Source: Maricaulis salignorans (GTDB lineage Bacteria > Pseudomonadota > Alphaproteobacteria > Caulobacterales > Maricaulaceae). Taken from it: a stretch of DNA of 64,000 nucleotides. The stretch covers positions 62,001-126,000 of the forward strand of contig NZ_FNHG01000002.1 in the NCBI RefSeq assembly GCF_900103475.1, in the 5' to 3' direction. Below the pieces are notes generated by a model. It made no database searches, was not told where the DNA came from, and was given only the letters and a program-made list of their open reading frames with translations. The first letter of the stretch is position 1, and every line of letters starts with the position of its first letter. Positions 53,659-62,798 of the stretch are shown piece by piece. A program made the translations under genes and the position numbers.

Positions 53659-55709
53659 ACGCGACCGCCCTCGATTTTGCACCGCTCATCCCCTGGCCGC
53701 TACTGGCGGGACTGACTGGTTTCGCCCTGCTGGCCATCCTTCTCGGCGCCTGGCAGAAACTGGCCGGCTGGCTGTGGCGCAGCCTCGCCGTTCTGGTCCT
53801 GGCGCTCGCTCTGGCCAACTCCTCGCTGGTCGAGGAAGAGCGCGATCCGCTGGCCGACATCGCGGTCCTGGTGACGGACCGAAGCGCCAGCATGGAGGTC
53901 GGCGAACGCACACTTGCAGCCGATGCGATGGCCGATGCCCTGCGCCAGCAGGCCGAGACCGATCCCATGCTTGAGCTGGTTGAAGTGGACGCCGGCACCA
54001 GCGCCGATGGCACCATGCTGTTCGAAGCCCTCAATGGCGCGCTGGCCAGCGTGCCGCCTGACCGCTTGGCCGGGGTCATTCTGACAACGGACGGCCAGAT
54101 CCACGACGCGCCGCCCGATCCGACTGTGCTCAATCTCAACGCCCCGGTGCATCAGGCGATGGCCGGTGACCGCAATGCCGGCGACCGACGCCTCGTGATC
54201 GAGGAAGCGCCGCGCTATGGCATTGTGGGTCAGACTGTCGCCTTCGTGCTCCGCGTCGAGGACGATGCCATGCAGGGCACGGCGATGGTCTCCTTCCGCT
54301 TCGAGGGCGGTGATCCGCAGACCCATCGCATCCCGATCGGCCGTTCCACCCGGGTTGAAGTGCCGGTGGAACGCCGCGGCCAGAATGTGATCGAGGCCGA
54401 GGTCGAACCGGGCCCGCAGGAATTGTCCCTGATCAATAATCGCGCCGCCGTCTCGGTAAACGGCGTGCGTGACCGTTTGCGCGTTCTGCTGGTGACCGGC
54501 GAACCGCACAATGGTGCCCGCGCCTGGCGCAATCTTCTCAAATCCGACCCGTCGGTCGATCTGGTTCACTTCACCATTCTGCGGCCGCCAGACCGGCAAG
54601 ACAGCACGCCGGTCGAAGAACTGGCCCTGATCGGCTTCCCGGTCCAGGAATTGTTCGTGGAGCGCCTGAGCGAATTCGATCTGGTGATTTTCGACCGCTA
54701 TCGCCGGCGCAATATCATGCCGCCGATCTATTTCGACTATATCGCGCGGTATGTTGAAGATGGCGGCGCGCTTCTGGTCACAGCCGGCCCGCCTTTCGCG
54801 GGCGGCCCGAGCCTCTACCGGACGCCGCTGGCCGCCGTCCTGCCGGTTCGGCCGACGGGCTACATCACCGATGGCGGCTTCACGCCACAGCCGACAGCGG
54901 CCGGCCTGCGCCACCCGGTCACGGCCGGGCTTGAAGGCGGCGGCGAAAATCCGACCTGGGGACGCTGGTTGCGCGAAATTCACGGCGTGTCGCTCGGTGG
55001 AGAGACCCTGCTGGAGGCGCCGGACGGCAATCCACTCCTGGTGGTCCAGCGCTCCGGCGAAGGCCGTGCGGCGATTGTCATGAGCGACCAGACCTGGCTG
55101 TGGGCACGCGGCTTTGAGGGCGGCGGCCCGTATGCGGAAATGTTCCGGCGAGTCTCCCACTGGCTGATGCGCGAGCCTGAACTCGAGGAAGAAAGACTGA
55201 CCGCCTACGCCAATGATGGCGAGCTGCACGCCAATCGCGTCACCCTGGCTGATACCGCGCCGCCGCTGCAGATCACCTGGCCCAATGGCGAGCAGCAAAT
55301 CGCCAGCATGAGTCTGGATGCCGATGGCCGCTACTCCGCGGCCATCCCGGCGGAAGGCTCCGGCCTCGTCCGCTTGCGCTCGGGCGATCTGACGACGGTT
55401 GCGGCGCTCGGACCGCTCAATCCGCTGGAATATGCCGATCTGCGGCCAACCGGTGACACGCTTGCAGCTGTGCTCGATGCCAGTGGAGGCGGCTTGTTCG
55501 CGATTGGTGAAGGCGCCGACGCCCGTCTGCCCGATCTGCGCCGCACGCGGCTGGGGGCCGACCAGTCCGGTCGCGGCTGGCTCGGACTGCAACGCAATGA
55601 ACGCTACATCGTACGCGCCTCGCAGGCTCGCCCGGTCCTGCCCGCACTGATGATCGCATTGCTGATCGCGGCCTTCATGGGGCTGGGCTGGTGGCGCGAA
55701 GGTAAATAG
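53655..55709 (+). CDS. Membrane protein with VWA and amidotransferase-like domains
   Basis: The 684-residue protein has two N-terminal membrane helices (PLLAGLTGFALLAILLGAW and LAVLVLALALANSSLV). A region starting VLVTDRSASMEVGERT follows, a MIDAS-like DxSxS that is the metal site of VWA domains. Near residue 275 VLLVTGEPHNGARAWRNLL begins a glutamine-amidotransferase-like fold with EFDLVIFDRYRRR and YVEDGGALLVTAGPPF. A final helix (LMIALLIAAFMGLGWW) ends it. It overlaps DUF4159 by ATGA and closes the four-gene cluster. The function is unknown. VWA proteins with MoxR partners often work in envelope or complex assembly. Confidence 0.88.
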   Translation: MNATALDFAPLIPWPLLAGLTGFALLAILLGAWQKLAGWLWRSLAVLVLALALANSSLVEEERDPLADIAVLVTDRSASMEVGERTLAADAMADALRQQAETDPMLELVEVDAGTSADGTMLFEALNGALASVPPDRLAGVILTTDGQIHDAPPDPTVLNLNAPVHQAMAGDRNAGDRRLVIEEAPRYGIVGQTVAFVLRVEDDAMQGTAMVSFRFEGGDPQTHRIPIGRSTRVEVPVERRGQNVIEAEVEPGPQELSLINNRAAVSVNGVRDRLRVLLVTGEPHNGARAWRNLLKSDPSVDLVHFTILRPPDRQDSTPVEELALIGFPVQELFVERLSEFDLVIFDRYRRRNIMPPIYFDYIARYVEDGGALLVTAGPPFAGGPSLYRTPLAAVLPVRPTGYITDGGFTPQPTAAGLRHPVTAGLEGGGENPTWGRWLREIHGVSLGGETLLEAPDGNPLLVVQRSGEGRAAIVMSDQTWLWARGFEGGGPYAEMFRRVSHWLMREPELEEERLTAYANDGELHANRVTLADTAPPLQITWPNGEQQIASMSLDADGRYSAAIPAEGSGLVRLRSGDLTTVAALGPLNPLEYADLRPTGDTLAAVLDASGGGLFAIGEGADARLPDLRRTRLGADQSGRGWLGLQRNERYIVRASQARPVLPALMIALLIAAFMGLGWWREGK

Positions 55710-55831
55710 GCCGAGCTTCGACGCCGCTCGATTAGTGCCGCTACGGAATAATTCAACATCTGACTCCCCCGTTTCTGCCGTCGTCCGTGGGTCCTATCTG
55801 TCGTTTCAACACAGACAGATGGAGATCAATC

Positions 55832-56533
55832 ATGATCGAGAAACGCGCATTCGACACTCTCGGCCGGTTCAGGAATGACTGGCTCAATGCCCGGCATCAT
55901 TTCAGCTTTGGCGGTTATCACGACCCGGAGCGAATGGGCTGGGGCGCCTTGCGGGTCTGGAATGATGACGAGATCGCCGCCGATGGCGGCTTCGCGCCAC
56001 ACCCCCATGCCGACATGGAAATTATCACCTATGTCCGCGAAGGCGCGATCAGTCATCGCGACAATCTGGGCAATGCCGGCCGCACCATGGCGGGAGATGT
56101 CCAGGTGATGTCGGCCGGTTCCGGCATCCGCCACTCCGAGTTCAACCAGGAAGCCGAAACGACTTCGCTGTTCCAGATCTGGATCCTGCCGCGTGAAACC
56201 GGCGGCGAGCCCCGCTGGGAAACCGCGCGCTTTCCGGCCGGGGAGCGCACTGGCCAGCTGGTCGTGCTGGCTTCAGGTGATCCGGACCGCGATGGCGGCT
56301 TGTTGATCCGCCAGGACGCCAAGGTGCTCGGCGCCACGCTGGAGGCTGGCCAGTCAGTCAGCCATCCGCTGAAGCCTGGCTACCGGGCCTATCTGACGCT
56401 GGCGATCGGCAATGGGACCGTCAACGGAATCGCGCTCGACGCCCGCGATGGGGCGGCGATCCGCGATGAGGATATCATCAAGATCGAGGCGACCAGCGCG
56501 CTGGAACTGGTGATGGTGGAAGTGCCGGAATAA
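55832..56533 (+). CDS. Pirin family protein
   Basis: The 233-residue bicupin has the pirin marks RHHFSFGGYHDPERMGWGALRVWNDD, PHPHADMEIITYVREGAISHRDNLGN and GSGIRHSEFNQE, carrying the metal-binding histidines (HPHADME, H101-like) and glutamate. The C-terminal cupin is more divergent. Many bacterial pirins oxidise flavonoids such as quercetin (YhhW) or bind regulators; this one cannot be further assigned. A GGAG ribosome-binding site before ATG 55832 supports the start. It stands alone after the MoxR cluster. Confidence 0.93.
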   Translation: MIEKRAFDTLGRFRNDWLNARHHFSFGGYHDPERMGWGALRVWNDDEIAADGGFAPHPHADMEIITYVREGAISHRDNLGNAGRTMAGDVQVMSAGSGIRHSEFNQEAETTSLFQIWILPRETGGEPRWETARFPAGERTGQLVVLASGDPDRDGGLLIRQDAKVLGATLEAGQSVSHPLKPGYRAYLTLAIGNGTVNGIALDARDGAAIRDEDIIKIEATSALELVMVEVPE

Positions 56534-56600
56534 GCCGGCGCATTCACCCTAATGCAAGGCTTGTGGGCGAAGGGTGGCGGGCTGTTAGCTGGAGACTGCC

Positions 56601-56804
56601 ATGAAATACCTTCGCCCCATCCTGCTCCTCGCCCTGATTGCGCCAAGCCTGTCAGGATGCCTGGTGATTGGCGCGACGGCCCTGGTCGCCGATGTCGCGA
56701 TCGGCACGGCGGGCACAGCCGTCAAGACTGTCGGCGCTGTTGGCGGCGCAGCCGTCGACCTGGTCCTGCCCGACTCCGACAAGGATGACGACGACAATCG
56801 CTAG
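56601..56804 (+). CDS. Small lipoprotein, glycine/alanine/valine-rich
   Basis: The 67-residue precursor has a lipobox LSGC at residues 17-20 after a hydrophobic signal (YLRPILLLALIAPS), so it is a lipoprotein for Lgt and signal peptidase II. The mature 48 residues are GATALVADVAIGTAGTAVKT and more small residues, then an acidic end (DSDKDDDDNR). This is the NF038104-like small lipoprotein type found in alphaproteobacteria, with unknown function. There is a weak ribosome-binding site before the ATG. Confidence 0.85.
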   Translation: MKYLRPILLLALIAPSLSGCLVIGATALVADVAIGTAGTAVKTVGAVGGAAVDLVLPDSDKDDDDNR

Positions 56805-56921
56805 GCGCGGGAGTCTCTGGCCGGAATTCAGGCCACCTCGCGGCCGCGCCCCCTAACAATCGGGCCCGGCAACTGTTATATTGACAGTGAGGGGCACTGA
56901 CCTGGTTTCATGGAGGCGTAC

Positions 56922-57443
56922 ATGTTGCGGCTAATGACGAAGACATTTTCCCTGGCGGCAGCGGCGGCCCTGTCGCTGAGTGCCGGAGCGGCGCTCGCTG
57001 CCGAACCCGTGTCGATTGCACCGATCCAGATCGGCGACGCACTGGCGGCCAGGGCCGACGAGATCGGCGAACGGGAATTTGATCGCCTGAAGGAAATCCT
57101 GCGCAGCGATCTGGAGCGCGAGCTGGCCGGTCATCTCGGCGAGAACGGGTCGGTTCTGCACGTCACAATTATCGACGCCGACCCCAACCGGCCAACCATG
57201 GCCGCTCTGGCGGCGCGGCCGGGATTGAGCATGGAGAGTTTCGGAATAGGCGGCGCCAGTCTCGCGGCAGAACTGGTCTCATCATCCGGGGCCACGCTGC
57301 AGACCTATAGCTATGCCTGGCGTTCACACACCATCTCCAATGCGGCCTATGCCAGCACCTGGAGTGATGCGCGCCGAACCTTCAATCGGTTCGCCGCCGA
57401 GATCGGTGACAGTATCGATACCGGGATTGCCGACGGATCCTGA
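56922..57443 (+). CDS. Exported protein of unknown function
   Basis: The 173-residue protein has a signal peptide (TFSLAAAAALSLSAGAALAA) and a mature part with FDRLKEILRSDLERELAGHL, VLHVTIIDADPNRPTMAALA and TLQTYSYAWRSHTISNAAYAS. The strand-helix pattern is like small outer-membrane or periplasmic proteins of the DUF3313 kind (VLHVTIIDADPNRPT), but the match is not firm. A GGAGG ribosome-binding site fixes ATG 56922. Nearby TTGACA (56881-56886) has no good -10 partner. A strong terminator follows at 57477. Confidence 0.75.
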   Translation: MLRLMTKTFSLAAAAALSLSAGAALAAEPVSIAPIQIGDALAARADEIGEREFDRLKEILRSDLERELAGHLGENGSVLHVTIIDADPNRPTMAALAARPGLSMESFGIGGASLAAELVSSSGATLQTYSYAWRSHTISNAAYASTWSDARRTFNRFAAEIGDSIDTGIADGS

Positions 57444-57476
57444 CCGGCCCGACAGGTCCGGAAATTGCATCGTGAG

Positions 57477-57507
57477 AGGCGCGCCAGCAATGGCGCGCCT
57501 TTTCTTT
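57477..57507 (+). terminator. Intrinsic terminator after the exported protein gene
   Basis: AGGCGCGCCA (57477-57486), loop GCAA, TGGCGCGCCT (57491-57500) then TTTCTTT. This is a perfect 10-bp stem with a GNRA tetraloop and a T-rich tail, 34 bases after the stop. Confidence 0.92.
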
Positions 57508-57568
57508 GGTGGACTCAAGCGCTTCAGGGCGCGATGATCGAGCCAAAGCCGGTCTGGGGGGAAGCGGC

Positions 57569-57943
57569 ATGTTCGTGACGAATATTATTTCTTTGATGGC
57601 ATTGGCCCTGGTGTCAGACGCCGCCGACGCGCCATCACGCCAGACGATGACGCGCGAAATCGTGCGGTCCTGCGTCGCCCAGGTCGGCACGCAATTACAG
57701 GATCCGGTGCCATCGTGCGCCTGTACCGCCGGCTGGTTGTCGGCCCAGCTCGATTATCGTGATTTCTATGTTGTTGGCCGCATCTACCGCTTCGCCAGCG
57801 ACCCGGCCGGGATGGAAACCGAAGTGGCCCGCCTGGTCCGCGATGGCGGCTATGCTGCGGCCGACATATTGCGGGTCGCACGCTTCCTGCAGGATTCAGA
57901 GGCCGAAATGAGCGCCGCCTGCGGCTTCCTCGAACGCCAATAG
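57569..57943 (+). CDS. Small exported cysteine-containing protein, unknown function
   Basis: The 124-residue product has a short hydrophobic start (MFVTNIISLMALALVSDAADA) that may be a signal peptide. Cysteines at C35, C50 and C52 (VPSCACTAGWL) and near the end (SAACGFLE) could form disulphides. The middle carries YRDFYVVGRIYRFASDPAGMETEVARLVRD, alpha-helical by pattern. I do not recognise the family. A GGGGGGAAG ribosome-binding site precedes ATG 57569. It is convergent with queE. Confidence 0.7.
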   Translation: MFVTNIISLMALALVSDAADAPSRQTMTREIVRSCVAQVGTQLQDPVPSCACTAGWLSAQLDYRDFYVVGRIYRFASDPAGMETEVARLVRDGGYAAADILRVARFLQDSEAEMSAACGFLERQ

Positions 57944-57948
57944 GCCGC

Positions 57949-58578
57949 TCAGGGCGCGCCAATCCATTTATGTGTCTGCAGGCTGAGCGTCCATTGCGGA
58001 TGTGTGATGCAGTATTCGAATGCTGCCTGGGCATTCTCCATCATGCTGGGACCATCCATCGGCTGTAGCGAAAACCGCTTGAAGTCCCACCCCAGATAAT
58101 CGGCCGGATCGAGACCGGGCTGCGGGAAGACGAGTTTCAACTCATGCCCGCTGCGTTGCACAACCGGCGCCTTGCCCTTGGGACTGACCGTGATCCAGTC
58201 AATGCCGTCGGGCGCGGCCAGCGTGCCATTGGTCTCCACGGCGATATCAAAGCCGGCTGCATGGAGCGCATCGATCAGACGCGCGTCCAGCTGCAGCAGG
58301 GGTTCACCACCCGTACAGACGACCAGGGGCCTGCCACCGCCCGGCCACATCGCCGCCACAGCCGCCACCAGATCATCCGGCGTTTCGAACCGCCCGCCGC
58401 CCGGACCGTCCATGCCGATGAAGTCCGTGTCGCAAAAGTTGCAGACGGCGCTCGCGCGATCCTGCTCGCGGCCGCTCCAGAGATTACAGCCGGCGAAGCG
58501 CAGGAAGACCGCAGGCCGGCCCGTCTGACCGCCCTCGCCCTGCACTGTCATGAATATCTCTTTGACCGAATACTTCAT
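57949..58578 (-). CDS. queE: 7-carboxy-7-deazaguanine synthase (CX14CX2C type)
   Basis: QueE is a radical-SAM enzyme that forms 7-carboxy-7-deazaguanine, an early queuosine precursor. The 209-residue protein starts [29 protein letters not shown], and its cluster cysteines are C31, C46 and C49, spaced CX14CX2C rather than CX3CX2C. This variant is known from Burkholderia Que[12 protein letters not shown] and [11 protein letters not shown] follow as usual. The ATG overlaps the queC stop by four bases (ATGA). Together with queC it makes the preQ0 pathway; queD is not in the window. Confidence 0.93.
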   Translation of the reverse strand: MKYSVKEIFMTVQGEGGQTGRPAVFLRFAGCNLWSGREQDRASAVCNFCDTDFIGMDGPGGGRFETPDDLVAAVAAMWPGGGRPLVVCTGGEPLLQLDARLIDALHAAGFDIAVETNGTLAAPDGIDWITVSPKGKAPVVQRSGHELKLVFPQPGLDPADYLGWDFKRFSLQPMDGPSMMENAQAAFEYCITHPQWTLSLQTHKWIGAP

Positions 58579-59294
58579 GCCCCGTCCCCGCTACGCCAGT
58601 GTTGCCAACCGGCGGCTCGTAATTCGCACGCCGGGCATGTGCCGCAACCATAGCCCCAATCATGCAGCTCGCTGCGATCACCCCGATAACAGCTATGGCT
58701 GCGCTTGCGGATGATCTCGACCAATATGTCGCCGCCAAGCTCGTGGGTCAGGGCCCAGCTTTGCGCCTTGTCGAGCCACATCAGCGGCGTCTCGATGGTG
58801 ATATCAGTCGCCAGACCAAGGCTCAGCGTTTGCTGCATGGCATCAATCGTGGCACGGCGGCAATCGGGATAGCCGGAGAAGTCGGTCTCGCACATGCCAC
58901 CGACCATTGCGCCATGGCCGCGCCGGTAAGCCAGCGCCGAGGCAATGGTGAGGAAGACCAGATTGCGGCCCGGCACGAAAGTGGTCGGCAGGCCGTCAGC
59001 CGCCATCTCGATCGCCCGGTCGGCGGTCAGGGCGCTCTCGGCGATGGCGCCATAGCCGGCGATGTCGACGACATGATCCTCGCCGAGCCGCGTGGCCCAG
59101 TCCGGGAAAGCCGCGGCCATCGCCGCACGGACATCGAGACGCGCCTGCATCTCGACATGGTGGCGCTGGCCATAGTCAAAACCGACCGTCTCGACGCGAT
59201 CATAGCGCGACAGCGCCCAGGCCAGACAGGTTGCGGAATCCTGGCCACCGGAGAAGAGTAGCAGGGCAGAGGTCGATGTCGGTCGGGTATCCAT
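58575..59294 (-). CDS. queC: 7-cyano-7-deazaguanine synthase
   Basis: QueC turns 7-carboxy-7-deazaguanine into preQ0 with ATP and ammonia. The 239-residue protein has the PP-loop [54 protein letters not shown] and the C-terminal zinc site [25 protein letters not shown], presented as four cysteines in GCGTCPAC and SHSCY. ATG 59294 ([13 protein letters not shown]) is taken; the frame reaches to 59336. queE overlaps its end by four bases. No preQ1 riboswitch is visible upstream. Confidence 0.95.
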   Translation of the reverse strand: MDTRPTSTSALLLFSGGQDSATCLAWALSRYDRVETVGFDYGQRHHVEMQARLDVRAAMAAAFPDWATRLGEDHVVDIAGYGAIAESALTADRAIEMAADGLPTTFVPGRNLVFLTIASALAYRRGHGAMVGGMCETDFSGYPDCRRATIDAMQQTLSLGLATDITIETPLMWLDKAQSWALTHELGGDILVEIIRKRSHSCYRGDRSELHDWGYGCGTCPACELRAAGWQHWRSGDGA

Positions 59295-59328
59295 GGCCGT
59301 TCTATAATCGCGTGAGCAAGGGATGGCC

Positions 59329-59661
59329 ATGAGCAAGTATCGCTGGATCTACACCACCTGGCCCGATGCGGCCCTCGCCAGGGCGGCCGGGCAAACCCTC
59401 GTGGAAGAGGGCTTGTGTGCCTGCGCCAATATCCTGCCGGGGATGACCAGCGTCTATCGCTGGCAGGGCGCGGTCGAGACGGCGAGCGAGGCCGTCATGA
59501 TCCTCAAGACCAATGCCGCAGAAGCGCCGCACGCCATCAAGCGTCTCGTCACGCTCCACCCCTATGAGGAGCCTTGCGCAGTGGGGCTGGACATTGATGA
59601 AGCGGCGTCCGCGCCCGCCTTCCTCGCCTGGATAGACGCGGCCGTCAGCAAGAACACCTGA
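59329..59661 (+). CDS. cutA: Divalent-cation tolerance protein CutA
   Basis: CutA is a small trimeric protein once linked to copper tolerance; its precise role is unsettled. The 110-residue protein has [49 protein letters not shown] and [13 protein letters not shown], the full family pattern. ATG 59329 has an AAGGGA ribosome-binding site at usual spacing; ATG 59323 would sit right beside it. The gene is divergent from queC, with the two starts only about 35 bases apart, and convergent with the small membrane protein gene. Confidence 0.93.
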   Translation: MSKYRWIYTTWPDAALARAAGQTLVEEGLCACANILPGMTSVYRWQGAVETASEAVMILKTNAAEAPHAIKRLVTLHPYEEPCAVGLDIDEAASAPAFLAWIDAAVSKNT

Positions 59662-59669
59662 GCCGGATC

Positions 59670-59930
59670 TCAGAGTTCGGGATCGTGGTCGATCACGGCC
59701 TCATGGGCCGATTCGTCAAAGCCGCGACGGCGCCCGATGATCAGAACAGCCGAGAGAACCGCGCCAAGGATGATCGAGAAGACAACACCCAAACCCAGCG
59801 CGAACCAGCCATGGCTGCTCATGTGGATGGCTGGCAAGTCACCATAGCCCAGCACGAGAAAGGCGGTCAGGGCGATAAGAACGATGGCGACGAGGCCGAG
59901 CAGAAGCTTGTTGGACAGGATAGTGGACAT
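59670..59930 (-). CDS. Small two-helix membrane protein of unknown function
   Basis: The 86-residue protein has two hydrophobic helices (LLLGLVAIVLIALTAFLVLG and WFALGLGVVFSIILGAVLSAVLIIG) followed by RRRGFDESAHEAVIDHDPEL. The layout resembles LapA/DUF1049-like small membrane proteins, but I do not see their signature clearly. GAGGG lies before ATG 59930; the frame could extend to 60014 without that site. Its stop is eight bases from the convergent cutA stop. Confidence 0.75.
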   Translation of the reverse strand: MSTILSNKLLLGLVAIVLIALTAFLVLGYGDLPAIHMSSHGWFALGLGVVFSIILGAVLSAVLIIGRRRGFDESAHEAVIDHDPEL

Positions 59931-60106
59931 GACAATGACCCTCAAATTCAGTGTCAGTCTACGCCCTTCGCCGCCGAAGTCATCCCGATCTGGCCAACCG
60001 CGCTTAAATGTCACGGGTCCACCAGGGCTCCGGTGCCCGGCTCAGTGCTCGTCTGAACATGTTGGATTTGCCGGTCCGTGCTGCTGTACGCCCGGACGAA
60101 AAAATA

Positions 60107-60183
60107 TGGTAGCGGGAGGGAGACTTGAACTCCCGACCTCAAGATTATGAGTCCTGCGCTCTAACCAGCTGAGCTACCCCGCC
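60107..60183 (-). tRNA. tRNA-Met (CAT anticodon), elongator type
   Basis: On the minus strand a 77-base cloverleaf begins GGCGGGGTAGCTCAGC and ends with an encoded CCA. The anticodon loop has CTCATAA, giving anticodon CAT, and the T-stem GGGAG/CTCCC with TTCAAGT loop is perfect. The acceptor stem ends are paired (G1-U72), so it lacks the mispaired first base of an initiator tRNA. A tRNA-Ile with modified CAT cannot be fully excluded, but the body matches the common alphaproteobacterial elongator tRNA-Met. Confidence 0.95.
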
Positions 60184-60219
60184 ACACCCTCTGCAAGCAG
60201 AGAGGCACGCCGTATACGC

Positions 60220-60253
60220 GGACCGCCCGCAGCTGACAAGCCACGGGCGGTCC
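60220..60253. terminator. 10-bp hairpin between the chemoreceptor gene and tRNA-Met
   Basis: GGACCGCCCG (60220-60229) and CGGGCGGTCC (60244-60253) pair around 14 bases, 22 bases past the chemoreceptor stop. There is no T-run on the minus strand, so terminator is a tentative reading. Confidence 0.4.
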
Positions 60254-60274
60254 CTGATTTCAGTTGTCTGCAGA

Positions 60275-62332
60275 TCAGGCCGAACGCACCTCGGTGAGGA
60301 ATTGCTCGACGGAGGTTTTCAGGCTGCCCGACTGGCGTGAAACAGCCAGTGATGCCTCGAGAACCTCACCGGCGCTTTCACCGGTTTCCGAGGTCGCACG
60401 ATCGACTTCCTGGATATTGGCAAACACATCACGCGTGCCATCGGCAGCTTCCTGCGCCGAACGGGTAATTTCGCCGGCTGCAGCGCGCTGCTCTTCCATC
60501 GCCGCAGCGATGGCCGTCGCGATTTCGCTCATCTCGTGAATCGTCCCGCCGATTGAGGACATCGCCTCGACCGCCTTGGAGGTGGCGCTCTGAATGCCGG
60601 AAATGTGCTCGGAAATATTCTGCGTCGCGGCCCCGGTCTGACTGGCCAGCGCCTTCACTTCGGAGGCCACCACCGCAAAGCCCTTGCCGGCCTCACCGGC
60701 GCGAGCCGCTTCGATGGTGGCGTTCAGCGCGAGGAGATTGGTCTGCTCGGCGATGTCATTGATCAGGCCGACAATGTCATCAATGCTCTTGGCGGCATCA
60801 TCGAGACGCTGGACGTCGCCATTGGTGCGTTCGACCTGGTCGACGGCGCTGCCGGCGATCTGGGTTGAGCGGGCGATCTGCTGGCTGATCTCGCCAATGG
60901 ACGACACCATTTCCTCGGCTGCGGCGGCCACGGTCTGCACGTTTTGCGACGCGCCTTCCGAAGCATGCGCCACGGCAGCGGACTTGCCGGTCGTGGCGGC
61001 GGCTGTGGAACTCATGGTGCGGGCGGCGGATTCCATCTGGTTGGCTGCCGCGCTGACCTGACCGATGGCGTCGGCGGAGGCTTCCTCGAAGGCCTGGATC
61101 AGGCTCTCCACCGCCGCAGCACGCTTCTCCTTCATCCGGCGTTCTTCCAGGGTCTCAGCTTCCAGCCGGGTGCGTTCGATGGCATTCTGGCGGAAAACAT
61201 CAACCGAGCGCGCCATGTCACCGATCTCGTCATTGCCCGGCGTGAAGCCCAGATTGACGTCACTATTGCCCTCGGCGAGGGCGCGCATGGTGCGGGCCAT
61301 GGCGCTGATGCGCTTGAGCAGGGTCATGTGGACGTAGAACCAGCCGATACCGGCTGCGATACCCAGACCGATCGCGGCAATTGCGATCAGCACGACGCGA
61401 CCGGTAACCACGGCGGAATTGGCGGCATAGGTCGCGGTATCGACCCGCTGGGCGACTTGTTGCTTGAAGGCGCTGACATGCGTGACAAGCGCTGACGCGG
61501 CAATGCGGGCCTCGGCTGCGAAAACCTCGGCTTGCGCGATCGCGGCCAGCTCGGCCTTGCGCAATTCAAAGACGCCGGTCGCACCGTCACCATAGCCAAT
61601 CAGGATGTCGGCCTGGTCGCGGACCAGCGGTGAGGCCGGGCGTTCGAGCAGTGCCAGATTGATATCGAGCTCACCGGCCGCTTCGTCATACCGGTCATAG
61701 ATGGCGTCGATCTCGGCGTCGGAGGCAGCGATATCAAGTTCATTATACTGGATGAGGAGCTGGTTGGCAGCGAGCAGGGCGCGAAGCAGGCTTTCGACAT
61801 CGCCCTCTTCGCTATTGTCGAGCGCGGTCTCGATACTGCTGGCCAGGCTGACCCGGCCCTGACGCGCCAGATTTGTCGTATCTCGGCGTTGATTGCGGAC
61901 CGTGAGGCGGCGATCGACGGACGTATTCATCCCCTCGACCATGCCGGACAATTCAGCGACTGCCTCGTTCAGGATCGTCAGATCACCACCATCGGAGAGG
62001 ACGCGAAGCGCTTCCAGTTGTGGCGACAAATCATTGCGAAGCTCGACGGCGCGTTCGAAGTTTTCTACGCGGGCGTCGGAAGTCGACGACAAGGCGAGCT
62101 CCTGCAGCACGGCACTGAGGCCCTGACTGGCTTCGCTGAGCGCATCGACGGCGAGCGTCTCGGGGATGGCGCGACTGGTGATCTGGCTGACCGCCAAATT
62201 GGTCGAGTTGAAGCCCGTGACACCCACCACAGCAGCCACGAGCGTCATCACGGATGACAGAGCGAAGGCGGCCAAGAGACGAAACTTGACGCTGGAGGTT
62301 TTCTCTCCAAGTCCGGCGAGTAGGGAGTTCAT
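60275..62332 (-). CDS. Methyl-accepting chemotaxis protein
   Basis: The 685-residue receptor has a membrane helix near residues 16-40, a helical periplasmic sensor of about 270 residues, and a second helix near 310-330 ([21 protein letters not shown]). A HAMP linker with extra helices follows, then the long signalling coiled coil. The hairpin tip, [38 protein letters not shown], is the highly conserved kinase-contact region. No C-terminal CheR-binding pentapeptide is present. It should control CheA through CheW. No other che genes are in the window, and the ligand is unknown. Confidence 0.95.
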   Translation of the reverse strand: MNSLLAGLGEKTSSVKFRLLAAFALSSVMTLVAAVVGVTGFNSTNLAVSQITSRAIPETLAVDALSEASQGLSAVLQELALSSTSDARVENFERAVELRNDLSPQLEALRVLSDGGDLTILNEAVAELSGMVEGMNTSVDRRLTVRNQRRDTTNLARQGRVSLASSIETALDNSEEGDVESLLRALLAANQLLIQYNELDIAASDAEIDAIYDRYDEAAGELDINLALLERPASPLVRDQADILIGYGDGATGVFELRKAELAAIAQAEVFAAEARIAASALVTHVSAFKQQVAQRVDTATYAANSAVVTGRVVLIAIAAIGLGIAAGIGWFYVHMTLLKRISAMARTMRALAEGNSDVNLGFTPGNDEIGDMARSVDVFRQNAIERTRLEAETLEERRMKEKRAAAVESLIQAFEEASADAIGQVSAAANQMESAARTMSSTAAATTGKSAAVAHASEGASQNVQTVAAAAEEMVSSIGEISQQIARSTQIAGSAVDQVERTNGDVQRLDDAAKSIDDIVGLINDIAEQTNLLALNATIEAARAGEAGKGFAVVASEVKALASQTGAATQNISEHISGIQSATSKAVEAMSSIGGTIHEMSEIATAIAAAMEEQRAAAGEITRSAQEAADGTRDVFANIQEVDRATSETGESAGEVLEASLAVSRQSGSLKTSVEQFLTEVRSA

Positions 62333-62465
62333 TGGCTTGGCACCTTATGGTTAATGGCCTCGGGCATAAAATTACAGGCGACGCTAACGCGCCGCCCGTA
62401 AATGAAACCTTATTTTCTGGCCGATCGCAGGAATCTTTTGTCCGCTAACCGGGCCTCCCGGGTCA

Positions 62466-62798
62466 TTACCCGCCCAGGCTGAAATCGAAACGCTGGACCA
62501 GGCCCTCGGTCGAGGCCTCGGCTGGCGCATAGCTCCAGCCTTCAATCGCGTTCAGGACGGCGCGATCAAACACACCTTCCGGCTGTGCCTCGACGACCGT
62601 CGGATTTTCGACAGTGCCGTCAGGCGACACGGTATATTCGACAACGGCATAACCCTCGACGCCGCGACGCTCGGCGCCACGCGGATAGTCCGGAGCCTCA
62701 ACGCTCGTACGTTCGCGATCTTGAGCGAGCGCTGGAGCGGCTGAAAAAGCCATGGCGGACATTGCGACCGCCAGGATCATTGTTCCCGTTTTATACAT
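62466..62798 (-). CDS. TonB C-terminal domain protein with signal peptide
   Basis: The 110-residue protein starts with a signal peptide (MYKTGTMILAVAMSAMAFSAAPALAQ) and then has the TonB C-terminal fold: APDYPRGAERRGVEGYAVVEYTVSPDGTVENPTVVEAQPEGVFDRAVLNAIEGWSYAPA in conserved blocks. Typical TonB proteins keep an uncleaved anchor and a proline-rich linker. Here there is none, so this is a short periplasmic TonB-domain protein that may not energise transport. ATG 62798 has AAGGG upstream; ATG 62813 also lies in frame. Confidence 0.85.
   Translation of the reverse strand: MYKTGTMILAVAMSAMAFSAAPALAQDRERTSVEAPDYPRGAERRGVEGYAVVEYTVSPDGTVENPTVVEAQPEGVFDRAVLNAIEGWSYAPAEASTEGLVQRFDFSLGG

Noticed and set aside
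53700-55592. A 630-residue minus-strand frame opposite the VWA-like gene
   Set aside because: Antisense shadow; the plus-strand product has helices, a MIDAS-like motif and coupling to its neighbour.
56881-56886. TTGACA as a promoter -35 before the exported protein gene
   Set aside because: No acceptable -10 lies 16-18 bases downstream.
58660-59328. A preQ1 riboswitch controlling queC-queE
   Set aside because: No preQ1 aptamer pattern was visible in the short leader between queC and cutA.
60107-60183. Initiator tRNA or tRNA-Ile (CAT)
   Set aside because: The acceptor end is paired (G1-U72), unlike an initiator, and the body fits elongator tRNA-Met; the Ile form is only a small remaining doubt.
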